DNA of 64,000 nucleotides from Mesorhizobium muleiense (GTDB lineage Bacteria > Pseudomonadota > Alphaproteobacteria > Rhizobiales > Rhizobiaceae): the NCBI RefSeq assembly GCF_900099905.1, contig NZ_FNEE01000004.1, positions 62,001 to 126,000 on the forward strand. The letters are read 5' to 3'. The position numbers and the translations under genes were made by a program. Shown piece after piece: positions 46,291-55,410 of this stretch. How positions within the stretch are numbered: the first letter of the stretch is position 1; every line of letters starts with the position of its first letter. The notes under the pieces were generated by a model that was given only the letters and a program-made list of their open reading frames with translations, did no database searches and was not told where the DNA came from.

Positions 46291-46328
46291 TTCGCGCCGC
46301 CCCTCATCGCTTTACCTCCCACGCGGAC

Positions 46329-47807
46329 TTACTCCTTCGCCGCCTCGGCCGCCCTGATATCCAACAGGCCATAGCCGAAATCATTGTCCCGCCCCTTGGG
46401 GCCGAGATCCCTTGCCGTGGCGGCCAGCGCTTTCTCGACCCAGTCGGCGGAACGGTCGGGTGCGGCATGCAGCAGATTGGCGATCGCGCCGGTGACGATC
46501 GCTGCGGCAAACGAGGTGCCGGTGACCACATCAGAACCGGCGCCGCTCGGCGCCACCATCTCGACGCCGGGAGCGGAGAGGAAGACGTAGGCGCCGCGAT
46601 TGGACTGCTGCATCAGCCCGTCTTTGGCATCGGTGGCGGTCACCGCGATGACGCCGTCGAAGGCGGCCGGGTAGCCGTAGGGCGCCTTCGGTCCGTTGTT
46701 GCCGGCGGCGGCGACCAGCACGATGCCCAAGGCGCGAGCATTGCGGCAGGCGACGCCGAGCAGGTCGTTCTTCGGGCCGACGAAGCTCATATTGATGATG
46801 CGGACGTCCTGCTCCGCCGCCCAGTCGAGCGCCGCAAGGATGCCGTCCATCGTCGATTTGCCGCCCTCGAAGGCGCGGGCGTGGTAGATCCTGGCGCCCG
46901 GCGCCATGCCTTTGAGCGCGCCGACGCCGGCGATCAGGCCGTCGATCGAGGTGCCGTGATCGCGCGCCTCGATCGGCACGTCGGGCATTGCGTCGAACTG
47001 ATCGGCGATGACGCCGGAGAGTGCTGGATTGGTGTCGTCGATGGCGGTGTCGACGACCGCAATGCGCACGTTCTCGCCGCTCGCCCCTTTCGCATCGAGC
47101 GCAATGCGCTCGAAGGCATAGTTGACGATGGTGGCTGCCTGCTGCAGCGAGTAGATATGGTTGGGCTCGCGCCGTAAAGTACGGCCGTCGGCGGAAAGCT
47201 GCGCCAGCACGACGCCGACCGGGCGGCCATCGGGAATGCCGAAGCGCACCAGCGTGGCGCCGAGCAACTGAGACTGGCGCTGCGAGCGCACCTCGAGGCC
47301 AAAGGAGGCGGCGATCTGCTGGACGGCGTCGCCCTCCACCGTCACCAGCACCTCGTCCGGCACGACATCACCGACGATGGCGCGGGGCGGCTCGGCCGCG
47401 ACGAGATCGCTGGGCGAAACGATCGGGCCGCCCGCCGCAGCGGCTTGTATCGCTGTCGCACCGGCAGGCGGGACCGGCGGCGGCAACGCACCGCTGGCCG
47501 GATCGCGGCGCGGATCGGGCGTCGGCAGCGGCGCCTGGCCGCCGCCGATCGGATTGGGGAACAGGTCGACGATCAGCGCGGGAAGAAGCACCGCATTTGT
47601 CGCGGCAGGACCTGCGCCGGGCCTTTCGCCGCTGCCATCCTTTGTGTCGCGCTTGATGCAGTCGGCCGCCGTCGCCCCTCGGTTGAGGCAGTCGATTTCA
47701 GTCTGCGTAAGGGTCGGATCATTGGTCTGCGCCAAGGCCGGCACAGCGCCGATTATCATCGCCGCCACGAGCAGCGCCGCAAATCGGATGACCGCCCTAG
47801 CCGCCAT
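46329..47807 (-). CDS. Secreted S8 (subtilisin-like) serine protease with propeptide
   Basis: The 492-residue protein has a signal peptide (residues 1-27, ending ALAQ), a low-complexity Pro/Gly/Ala segment (about 58-135), a propeptide-like domain (about 150-220) and a subtilase domain. The catalytic residues are visible: Asp in VVDTAID (253), His in ARDHGTSI (284), oxyanion Asn in AAGNNG (370) and Ser in GTSFAAA (432). The ATG at 47807 lies inside the end of the anti-sigma gene (11-base overlap), so the protease is translated with it. It is the third gene of a sigma/anti-sigma/protease operon. Confidence 0.9.
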   Translation of the reverse strand: MAARAVIRFAALLVAAMIIGAVPALAQTNDPTLTQTEIDCLNRGATAADCIKRDTKDGSGERPGAGPAATNAVLLPALIVDLFPNPIGGGQAPLPTPDPRRDPASGALPPPVPPAGATAIQAAAAGGPIVSPSDLVAAEPPRAIVGDVVPDEVLVTVEGDAVQQIAASFGLEVRSQRQSQLLGATLVRFGIPDGRPVGVVLAQLSADGRTLRREPNHIYSLQQAATIVNYAFERIALDAKGASGENVRIAVVDTAIDDTNPALSGVIADQFDAMPDVPIEARDHGTSIDGLIAGVGALKGMAPGARIYHARAFEGGKSTMDGILAALDWAAEQDVRIINMSFVGPKNDLLGVACRNARALGIVLVAAAGNNGPKAPYGYPAAFDGVIAVTATDAKDGLMQQSNRGAYVFLSAPGVEMVAPSGAGSDVVTGTSFAAAIVTGAIANLLHAAPDRSADWVEKALAATARDLGPKGRDNDFGYGLLDIRAAEAAKE

Positions 47808-48465
47808 CGACCGGTTTCCTTCCCTCGACCACAGCCTCCGCGAAAGGCTGGGCGGCAATCAGGCCGAGCACTTTTTCATAGTCGGCTGCGGTCGCGGCCG
47901 GGATGCCAAGACGGAAGACACCTTCGGCGGTCGGGCCGGCGGCAATCTTCAGCTGGTGCTCGCCAAGAAAAGCGACAATGTCGGCCATCTTGGCATCCGG
48001 CTTGAACGTGACCAGCGCGAACGGCATTTTCGCAAGATCGCCTTGCTGGCCGGCAATTTCGAAATCGCTGTCGATGCCGCCAGGCTGCTCAAACGCCTGC
48101 ACCACAACAAGCGCCAGCAGAGCCGCGGCCGCAGCCCAGGCGACGCCGGCGGGCACCGCGGTGAAGCGGCCCCACGCTTGCGTCAGCCAGGACGACGCCG
48201 CCGGCGCGCGCACCGGGCCGGCCTCGGCGTCAAGCGCCCGGGCGAAGCGGCTGAGCGCATCGGCCGGCGGGCGGATCGCTTCATTGGATGCAGCTGTGCT
48301 GGAGAATTCGGCTTCGGCCTCGCCGAGTGCGGCAAGCGCTGCCGGGTCGGTCGCCAGCCATTCCTCGACGGCTTCGAGCTCTGCACCTTCCAGCGAGCCA
48401 TTCAGGTAGAACGGCAGCAGCGTTTCCATTTCATCGCGGCGCGACATCTTTTCAGCGGCGCTCAT
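47797..48465 (-). CDS. Membrane anti-sigma factor with propeptide-like outer domain
   Basis: The 222-residue protein has an N-terminal anti-sigma helical part (residues 1-80, no zinc-type HxxxCxxC motif seen), one membrane segment (about 103-124, VAWAAAAALLALVVVQAF) and a C-terminal extracytoplasmic domain (148-216). That domain (ALVTFKPDAKMADIVAFLG, then GVFRLGIPA and VLGLIAAQPF) looks like a subtilase propeptide and resembles residues 153-205 of the protease encoded next (VLVTVEGDAVQQIAASFG, then LVRFGIPDG). It overlaps the sigma gene by ATGA. Confidence 0.8.
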   Translation of the reverse strand: MSAAEKMSRRDEMETLLPFYLNGSLEGAELEAVEEWLATDPAALAALGEAEAEFSSTAASNEAIRPPADALSRFARALDAEAGPVRAPAASSWLTQAWGRFTAVPAGVAWAAAAALLALVVVQAFEQPGGIDSDFEIAGQQGDLAKMPFALVTFKPDAKMADIVAFLGEHQLKIAAGPTAEGVFRLGIPAATAADYEKVLGLIAAQPFAEAVVEGRKPVDGG

Positions 48466-49028
48466 GGCCACCCCCTGTCGTAACCGGCGGCCTTGAGTGC
48501 CTCGCCGAGTTTCTTGCGGGCGTAGAACATTCTGGTCTTGACGGTGGCGACCGGAATACCGAGTACCTCGCCGATCTCGCTCACCGACTGTCCGTGGTAG
48601 TAGGCAAGGTCGATCACCGTTCGGTGTTCTTCCGGCAAGGCATCGATGAAACGCCGCAACGCGGCGCCCTTGTCTTCCTTCATGGTGACGACTTCCGGAG
48701 AGTCGGCGCCGTCGGCGACCTGGGCGGCGTCATCGTCGTCGATCCAGTCTTCCTTTTTCTTGCGCAACGACGACAGCGCCTTGAAGCGGGCGATGCCGAG
48801 CAGCCACGTCGAGACTTCCGAGCGCCCCTCGAAGCCGGGCGCCTGGCGCCAGAGTTCGAGAAACACCTCGTTGGCGATATCGTCGGCCATCATTTCCGAT
48901 CCGGTCTGGCGCACCACGAAACGGTAGACCCGCGCGTGGTGGCGCATGAACAGGAGCCGCACGGCGGCGCGGTCGCCCTTCGCGACCCGGCCGACAAGCG
49001 CACGATCGGTTTCCGTCGCTGCCGTCAT
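48462..49028 (-). CDS. ECF RNA polymerase sigma factor
   Basis: The 188-residue protein has sigma region 2 (residues about 20-90: MMADDIANEVFLELWRQAP) and region 4 (about 130-180: IDLAYYHGQSVSEIGEVLGI, then VATVKTRMFYARKKL). It lacks region 3, as ECF factors do. The frame stays open to a GTG at 49088, which would add 20 residues; neither start has a strong ribosome site. It is translationally coupled to the anti-sigma gene. Confidence 0.88.
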   Translation of the reverse strand: MTAATETDRALVGRVAKGDRAAVRLLFMRHHARVYRFVVRQTGSEMMADDIANEVFLELWRQAPGFEGRSEVSTWLLGIARFKALSSLRKKKEDWIDDDDAAQVADGADSPEVVTMKEDKGAALRRFIDALPEEHRTVIDLAYYHGQSVSEIGEVLGIPVATVKTRMFYARKKLGEALKAAGYDRGWP

Positions 49029-49152
49029 GGCCGATCGAGCCGCCTGGCTCCTGTCTGCTCTGTCGCTGATCGGCCCAAAAAGGTTCACCGCTTTCCGCCC
49101 AGAATTTCCTGAAAGCTAGCCGAAGAGCGGCAGTGTTGCCAGAGGGAGGTTC

Positions 49153-49345
49153 TTCCCTTCTCCCCCTGTGGGAGAAGGTGGCCGAGCGAAGCTCGGTCGG
49201 ATGAGGGGTGCTGGACGGATCGCTACACCGAAGAATTAAGCGCTTCAAATCCCTCAATATTTTCACGCCGAGTTTCTTCCAACACCCCTCATCCGTCTTG
49301 CCGCTTCGCGACAATCCACCTTCTCCCACAAGGGGGAGAAGGGAA
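49153..49345. repeat. RIME-like palindromic intergenic repeat, family A (copy 2)
   Basis: The outer arms (starting TTCCCTTCTCCCCCTGTGGG and ending with its near reverse complement) and the inner GATGAGGGGTGCTGGA / CCAACACCCCTCATCCG segments match the copy at 9741-9884; the arms are separated here by about 62 bases, partly AT-rich. The 326-base gap 49029-49354 holds this repeat and the sigma promoter region. Confidence 0.8.
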
Positions 49346-49354
49346 GACGCGCGC

Positions 49355-50194
49355 TCAGTCGAGGAACGGCCTGGCCTTCATTGTCGCGGGCACCGGGACG
49401 CCGAGGCGCGCAAGCACCGTCGGCGCAAGCTGCAGCTGGTCTAGCAGCGTGTCGGCCTCCGGCCCGTTGCCCTGTCCGAAATAATACAGAGCAAAATCCT
49501 GCATCTCGTCGTCATGGCCGCCATGATGGCCGCGATCGGTCTGGCCGTGATCGGCGGTCACGATGATCTCGTAGCCGGCTTTCCGCCAGCGCGGCAGGAA
49601 GGCGGCGAGCATGCCGTCCATCGCATAGACGGCATGGTCCATCTCATGGCAGTCATGGCCGAAGCGGTGGCCCATCGAGTCCAGCGTGCAGGTGTGCAGG
49701 ATGCCGTAGTCGATGCCGTGGCGTCTGGTCAGCATGGTCAGCGTCGCGAACAGGTCGACGTCGCTCGGCGTCATCTGGTTGCGGGCATTGTAGCCGGTCA
49801 TGGTGTGGAACCGGCCATGGGTGATCGGCCCGCCCGGCTCGTCGAACTCCATGTCCTCGACCAGATCGAACGGATAGGCCCGGAAGAATTCGGACCAGTA
49901 GGAATGGGTGACCGCACCTGTCTTGCCGCCGGCCCTGCTGACCTCGGAGAAGATATCCGGCTGCTCGACGCGGAAGCGGTTCTCGTTGGTCAAGATGCCA
50001 TGCACCTGCGGCGCTACGCCGGTGTGGATCGAGGCATAGCAGCAGGCAGAGGTCGACGGCAGCACGGAACGCATCTTCCAGACGCGCGCTTCGCCCGATT
50101 GCACCCAGCCTTCGAGGTTGCCCATCAGCCGGCGCCAGTTGCGGTAAGGCACGCCGTCGAGGATGATCAGCAGAAGTTTTGTCTTCAGCGCCAC
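49355..50194 (-). CDS. Alkaline-phosphatase-superfamily phosphodiesterase/nucleotide pyrophosphatase-like
   Basis: The 279-residue protein has the metal-binding pattern of the superfamily: LLIILDGVPYRNW at the start, the nucleophile region LPSTSACCYASIHTG (near residue 45), and the late metal sites DSMGHRFG and VTADHGQTDRGHHGG. It has no signal peptide. It starts with GTG 8 bases after the ABC ATPase stop, so it is the last gene of the transporter operon and may cleave a phosphodiester or sulfate ester of the imported compound (inference). Confidence 0.82.
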   Translation of the reverse strand: MALKTKLLLIILDGVPYRNWRRLMGNLEGWVQSGEARVWKMRSVLPSTSACCYASIHTGVAPQVHGILTNENRFRVEQPDIFSEVSRAGGKTGAVTHSYWSEFFRAYPFDLVEDMEFDEPGGPITHGRFHTMTGYNARNQMTPSDVDLFATLTMLTRRHGIDYGILHTCTLDSMGHRFGHDCHEMDHAVYAMDGMLAAFLPRWRKAGYEIIVTADHGQTDRGHHGGHDDEMQDFALYYFGQGNGPEADTLLDQLQLAPTVLARLGVPVPATMKARPFLD

Positions 50195-50202
50195 CGGTGT
50201 GT

Positions 50203-51855
50203 CTAATTGCCCGCGCTGGCCATGCGCCGTCCCTTGATCGCCTTTTCCAGCCAGCCGATCTCCATTTCGGGGACTGAGGACAAGAGAAGGTCGGTATAGG
50301 CATCGAACGGCGGCGCCAGCACCTGGCTCTTGGCGCCATAGCGCACCACCTCGCCGCGATACATCACCGCGATCGAATCGGCGATCGACTTCACCGTCGC
50401 GAGGTCGTGGGTGATGAACAAATAGGCGACGTTTTCCTCCTTCTGCAGCTCGAGCAGCAGCTTCAGGATGCCGTTGGCGACCAGCGGGTCGAGCGCCGAG
50501 GTCACCTCGTCGCAGATGATCAGCTTCGGCTTGGCGGCAAGCGAACGGGCGATGCAGACACGCTGCTTCTGGCCGCCGGAAAGCTCGGCCGGGTAGCGGT
50601 CGACAAAGCCCTTGCCCATTTCGATCTTGTCAAGCAATTCGGCGACGCGCTTGTCGCGCTCGCGGCCGCGCAAACCAAAATAGAATTCGAGCGGCCGGCC
50701 GATGATGGTGCCGACGGTCTGGCGCGGGTTCATCGCCACGTCGGCCATCTGGTAGATCATCTGCAACTGGCGCAGATCCTCCTTGGGCCGATCGGCAAGC
50801 CGGTTGGCGAGCGGCCGCCCGTCGAAGGTGACGGTGCCTTGTTCGGGCGGCAGAAGGCCGGTGATGGCGCGCGCCAGCGTCGACTTGCCCGAGCCGGACT
50901 CGCCGACCACCGCCAGCGTCTGGCCCGGATAGATGTCGACCGAGACGTTCTTCAGCACCTTGATATGGCTGCGGCCATAGGCGGCGGTGATGTTCTTGAC
51001 CGACAGGAACGGGTTCGTGCCGGGCTTTTGCTCCTGGTGCTCGATCTCATGCACTGACACCAGCGCATTGGTGTATTCCTGGCGCGGCTCCTTGATGATC
51101 TGGCGGGTGCCGCCCCATTCGACCAGCCGGCCATGGCGCAGCACCATGATCTCGTCCGAGACCTGGGCGACCACGGCAAGGTCATGAGTGATGTACAGCG
51201 CCGCGACATGCGTGTCGCGGATGGCGTCCTTGATCGCCGCCAGCACGTCGATCTGCGTCGTCACGTCGAGCGCCGTGGTCGGCTCGTCGAAGACGATCAG
51301 GTCGGGCTCGGAGCACAGCGCCATCGCAGTCATCACGCGCTGCAGCTGGCCGCCTGACACCTGGTGCGGAAACCGTTCGCCGATGCTTTCGGGGTTCGGC
51401 AGGCTGAGCTTCTTGAACAGCGCGATGGCGCGCTTTTCGGCCGCGGCCCGTGTCGCCGTGCCATGCAGCAGCGTCGCCTCGACGACCTGGTCCATCAGCC
51501 TGTGCGCCGGGTTGAAGGCGGCGGCGGCCGATTGCGCGACATAGCAGACCTCGCGGCCGCGCAGCTTGCGAAAGCCCTCCTTGCCGCCTTTGAGGATGTC
51601 GCGGCCGTTGAGGATGACTTCGCCGCCGGTGATCCGCACGCCGCCGCGGCCATAGCCCATCGACGCCAGGCCGATGGTCGACTTGCCGGCGCCGGACTCG
51701 CCGATCAGGCCGAGCACCTTGCCCTTCTCGAGCGACAGCGAGACGTCGTGGACCAGCACGATGTTCTTCGGCGCTTCGCCCGGCGGGAACACGGTGGCCT
51801 CGATGCGCAGATTGCGGACATCGAGCAGCACGGACTTTGCTCGCTGGTCAGCCAT
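50203..51855 (-). CDS. Fused dipeptide/oligopeptide ABC transporter ATPase (DppD-DppF type)
   Basis: The 550-residue protein carries two complete ATPase domains. First: Walker A GESGAGKST, signature SGGQLQRVMTAMA, Walker B LIVFDEPTTALD. Second (from about residue 285): GESGSGKST, LSGGQKQRVCIARSL, LIICDEVTSALD. It powers the permeases encoded immediately upstream; its start overlaps the permease stop by one base (TAATG). Confidence 0.93.
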   Translation of the reverse strand: MADQRAKSVLLDVRNLRIEATVFPPGEAPKNIVLVHDVSLSLEKGKVLGLIGESGAGKSTIGLASMGYGRGGVRITGGEVILNGRDILKGGKEGFRKLRGREVCYVAQSAAAAFNPAHRLMDQVVEATLLHGTATRAAAEKRAIALFKKLSLPNPESIGERFPHQVSGGQLQRVMTAMALCSEPDLIVFDEPTTALDVTTQIDVLAAIKDAIRDTHVAALYITHDLAVVAQVSDEIMVLRHGRLVEWGGTRQIIKEPRQEYTNALVSVHEIEHQEQKPGTNPFLSVKNITAAYGRSHIKVLKNVSVDIYPGQTLAVVGESGSGKSTLARAITGLLPPEQGTVTFDGRPLANRLADRPKEDLRQLQMIYQMADVAMNPRQTVGTIIGRPLEFYFGLRGRERDKRVAELLDKIEMGKGFVDRYPAELSGGQKQRVCIARSLAAKPKLIICDEVTSALDPLVANGILKLLLELQKEENVAYLFITHDLATVKSIADSIAVMYRGEVVRYGAKSQVLAPPFDAYTDLLLSSVPEMEIGWLEKAIKGRRMASAGN

Positions 51856-52679
51856 TACCCGCGCCCTCCCTTCAGGCTCGTCGTGCGGTTGAGCACCCAG
51901 TCGGCGACAAGGTTGACGGAAATCGCCAGCATGGCGATCGCCGCCGCAGGGATGAGCGCCGCCGCGATGCCAAAGACGATGCCGTCCTTGTTTTCCTTGA
52001 CCATGCCGCCCCAGTCGGCGCTAGGCGGCTGCACGCCGAGGCCGAGGAAGGACAGCGTCGACAGGAACAGCACGGCATAGATGAAGCGCAGGCCGAGTTC
52101 CGAAACCAGCGGCGACAACGCATTGGGCAGGATCTCGCGGAAGATGATCCACACGCTGCCTTCGCCGCGCAGCTTGGCCGCCTCGACGAAATCCATGACG
52201 TTGATATCGACGGCGACCGCCCGCGACAGGCGGTAGACGCGGGTCGAGTCGAGAATGCCCATGACCAGGATCAGCGTCACCAGATTGGTTGGCAGCACCG
52301 ACAGCACGACGAGGCCCATGATCAGCGTCGGGATCGACATCAGGAGATCGACGAGGCGCGACAGCAGCGTGTCGAACCAGCCGCCGAAAACCGCCGCCGA
52401 GAAGCCAAGGATCGCGCCAAGCGAGAACGATAGCGCCGTGGCTAGCACCGCGATGAACAGCGTGACGCGGGCGCCGTAGATCATGCGCGAAAGAAGGTCG
52501 CGGCCGAGATTGTCGGTGCCCAGCCAATGTGTCGCCGACATCGGCCCCCAGACATCGCCGACGATCTCGCCATTGCCATAGGGCGAGATCCACGGCGCGA
52601 AGATCGCCGCCAGCACGAATAGCGCCGTCAGCACCAGGCCGACCAGTGCGGGAATGGGGATGCGTTTTATGTCGAGCAT
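51855..52679 (-). CDS. Peptide-type ABC transporter permease (DppC-like)
   Basis: The 274-residue inner-membrane protein has about six membrane segments, the HWLGTDNLGRDLLSRMIYGAR segment typical of DppC/OppC after the first one, and the EAA loop DFVEAAKLRGEGSVWIIFRE. It pairs with the DppB-like permease 12 bases upstream. Confidence 0.92.
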   Translation of the reverse strand: MLDIKRIPIPALVGLVLTALFVLAAIFAPWISPYGNGEIVGDVWGPMSATHWLGTDNLGRDLLSRMIYGARVTLFIAVLATALSFSLGAILGFSAAVFGGWFDTLLSRLVDLLMSIPTLIMGLVVLSVLPTNLVTLILVMGILDSTRVYRLSRAVAVDINVMDFVEAAKLRGEGSVWIIFREILPNALSPLVSELGLRFIYAVLFLSTLSFLGLGVQPPSADWGGMVKENKDGIVFGIAAALIPAAAIAMLAISVNLVADWVLNRTTSLKGGRG

Positions 52680-52691
52680 GCCCGCTCCCCC

Positions 52692-53651
52692 CTATTTCGG
52701 ATGTCTGAGACGCGGATTGGCGACGATCGCCGCTATGTCCGCAATGATGTTCAGGCTGATGTAGACGGCGGCAAAGATCAGGCCGACCGCCTGCACCACC
52801 GGCACGTCGCGCTTGGTGACATGGTCGACGAGAAATTGCCCCATGCCGGGATAGACGAAGATCACTTCGACCACGACGACGCCGACGATGAGATAAGCGA
52901 GGTTGAGCATGACGACGTTGATGATCGGCGCGATCGCATTGGGAAAGGCGTGCCTGCGAATGACGGCGAAGGCCGAAAGCCCCTTGAGCTCGGCGGTTTC
53001 GACATAAGCCGACTGCATCACATTGAGGATCGCGGCGCGCGTCATCCGCATCATATGGGCGAGCACCACCAGCGTCAGTGCTGCCGCCGGCAGCATGATC
53101 GCCTGCATGCGCTCGCCGAAAGGCATTCCGTCATAGACCGTCGAGATGCCGGGGAAGATCTGGTATTTCACGGCAAAGAAATAGACCAGCACGTAGCCGA
53201 TGAAGAACTCGGGAAACGACGTCGAGGCGAGCGCCAATCCGGAGATCAGCTTGTCGACCCAGCCATTGCGGTAACGCACCGCGATCAGGCCGAGGATGAT
53301 CGCCAGCGGCACGGCCACGACCGCCGCCCAGAAGGCGAGGAACAGCGTGTTCCACAACCGCCCCTTGATCGACGTCGCAATATCCTGCCCGCTCGACATG
53401 GCGGTGCCGAGATCGCCGGTCACGACGCCGCCTAGCCAGCGGAAATAGCGGACAAAGGCCGGATCGTTGAGGCCGAGCTGCTCGCGCAGATTGGCAAGCG
53501 ACTCCGGTGTCGCCGACTGTCCGAGGATGGCTTGCGCGACGTCGCCGGGCAGGATCTGGGTGCCGGCGAAGATCAGGACCGATACGGCCAACAGCAGGAG
53601 GATGCCCAGCGCAATGCGCTGGGCCACCAGTTTCACGATGGGTGAGGACAT
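52692..53651 (-). CDS. Peptide-type ABC transporter permease (DppB-like)
   Basis: The 319-residue permease has about six membrane segments, the N-terminal GTQILPGDVAQAILGQ and LGLNDPAFVRYFRWLGG of the DppB group, and the EAA loop ETAELKGLSAFAVIRRHAFP. It follows the binding-protein gene by 16 bases. Confidence 0.92.
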   Translation of the reverse strand: MSSPIVKLVAQRIALGILLLLAVSVLIFAGTQILPGDVAQAILGQSATPESLANLREQLGLNDPAFVRYFRWLGGVVTGDLGTAMSSGQDIATSIKGRLWNTLFLAFWAAVVAVPLAIILGLIAVRYRNGWVDKLISGLALASTSFPEFFIGYVLVYFFAVKYQIFPGISTVYDGMPFGERMQAIMLPAAALTLVVLAHMMRMTRAAILNVMQSAYVETAELKGLSAFAVIRRHAFPNAIAPIINVVMLNLAYLIVGVVVVEVIFVYPGMGQFLVDHVTKRDVPVVQAVGLIFAAVYISLNIIADIAAIVANPRLRHPK

Positions 53652-53667
53652 CTCCGCAAGGCCGGGC

Positions 53668-55254
53668 TCAGGCTTCGAGCCAGCACTTTGCCAGAGCGTA
53701 TCCGTTCATCAGCTCCTGATGCGGATCGTCCACCCAGCCGGCGACCTTGGCACCCGTCGCGTCGATGAACTGGTTGAACATCGGCAGGATCAGGCCGCCC
53801 TCGTCGCGCACCATGACGGCCATGTCGTGGTACATCTGCTTGCGCTTGGCCTCATCGAGCTCGGCGCGCGCCGCCAGCACCATCTTGTCGAAATCCGGAC
53901 GTTTGAAACGTGTGTCGTTCCAGTCGGCCGTCGACAGGTAGGCGGTCGAATACATCTGGTCTTGCGTCGAGCGTCCGCCCCAGTAGGAAGCGCTGAAGGG
54001 CTGCTTGTTCCAGACTTCGTGCCAGTAGCCGTCGCCGGGCTCGCGCTTGATCTCCAGGGTGATGCCGGCCTTGGCGGCGCTCTGCTGGAAGAGCTGCGAA
54101 GCATCGACAGCGCCGGGGAAGGCGACGTCCGACGTCCTGAGCAGGACGGCGCCGTCATGGCCCGACTTCTTGTAGTGGAACTTGGCCTTGTCGGGATCGT
54201 ATTTGCGCTGCTCGATCTCGGTAAACAGCGGATAGGACGCGTTGATCGGGAAATCGTTGCCGAGCGAGCCATAGCCACGCAGGATCTTGTCCAGCATCTC
54301 CTCGCGGTCGATCGCCAGCTTCAGCGCCATCCTGAGGTCGTTGTTGTCGAACGGCGCTGTGTTGCAATGCATGATAAACACGTAGTGGCCGGGGCCGGCA
54401 TGGTTGCGGATGGTGACACCGGGCAGACGCTTGATCAGGTCGACGATCTTCGGCTCGACGCGGTTGATCATGTTGACTTGGCCGCCCTGCAGGGCCGACG
54501 TACGCGCCGTGGCGTCGTTGATAACGATGACCTCGATCTGGTCGGCATGGCCCATCTTGTCGCCCTGCCAGTAATTGGCGAAACGCTCGGCACCATGGCG
54601 AACACCAGGCTCGTTGGTCACGATCTTGTACGGGCCGGCGCCGATACCGGCGTCGGGCTTGTCCTTGCCGCCGTTGGGCTGGACGATCAAGTGGTAGTCG
54701 CTGAGCAGGTAGGGCAGGTCGGCGTTCGCCTCCTTCAAGGTCAGCACGACTTCCTTGCCGCTGGCCTTGATGCTCTCGATGCCCTTCATGTAGCCGAGCG
54801 CGCCGGACTTCGACTTCTCGTCGGAATGACGCTCGAGCGTGGCGGCCACGTCCTCGGCAGTCACCGTCTTGCCATTGTGGAATTCGACGCCGTCGCGGAT
54901 TTTCAGCGTCCACACCTTGCCGTCGTCCGACGAACCAATTTCCTCGGCGATGCGGTTTTCGAGCTTGCCGTCGGGGGACAGCTCGACGATCATTTCGCCC
55001 CAGCATTTGCCGAAGGCGAACGGAACCTGCGTCATCATCAGCGCCGGGTCGAGGCTGTTGGTGGACTCGCCGCCGACCAGGCCGGCCTTCAACGTGCCGC
55101 CCTTGACCGGGCCCGCGGCGCGCGCTGCACTTGAAAGCAGCGAGTTGGCGAAGGTCGCGGTGACGCCGAGCGCTGCCGCCCGGCCGAGAAAATCACGACG
55201 GCTCAGTTTGCCGGATGCGACGTGCCGGCTAAGAAATTCCAGTTCGTTTGACAT
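53668..55254 (-). CDS. ABC transporter substrate-binding protein, family 5 (peptide/opine type)
   Basis: The 528-residue protein has a Tat signal (KLSRRDFLGRAAALG, cut near ARAAG), then the SBP family 5 domain with LSPDGKLENRIAEEI, FHNGKTVTAEDVAATLERH and GAGPYKIV. Ligands of this family include peptides, opines and glycosides; the ligand here is not evident. First transporter gene, 156 bases after the CocE-type hydrolase on the same strand. Confidence 0.92.
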   Translation of the reverse strand: MSNELEFLSRHVASGKLSRRDFLGRAAALGVTATFANSLLSSAARAAGPVKGGTLKAGLVGGESTNSLDPALMMTQVPFAFGKCWGEMIVELSPDGKLENRIAEEIGSSDDGKVWTLKIRDGVEFHNGKTVTAEDVAATLERHSDEKSKSGALGYMKGIESIKASGKEVVLTLKEANADLPYLLSDYHLIVQPNGGKDKPDAGIGAGPYKIVTNEPGVRHGAERFANYWQGDKMGHADQIEVIVINDATARTSALQGGQVNMINRVEPKIVDLIKRLPGVTIRNHAGPGHYVFIMHCNTAPFDNNDLRMALKLAIDREEMLDKILRGYGSLGNDFPINASYPLFTEIEQRKYDPDKAKFHYKKSGHDGAVLLRTSDVAFPGAVDASQLFQQSAAKAGITLEIKREPGDGYWHEVWNKQPFSASYWGGRSTQDQMYSTAYLSTADWNDTRFKRPDFDKMVLAARAELDEAKRKQMYHDMAVMVRDEGGLILPMFNQFIDATGAKVAGWVDDPHQELMNGYALAKCWLEA

Positions 55255-55410
55255 GTTGAGTTCCTCACTCTGTTGGTTCGACCTTGTGGTCGTTTTTTAT
55301 GGTTTCTTGTGAGGAGAATAATGACCGCAAGGGAACGCCGTAAGCAAGACCGAATGCGACATGCCGTGGCGTAAATCGTACGTCGCAATTGGACCAATCC
55401 GCATAAGCGC

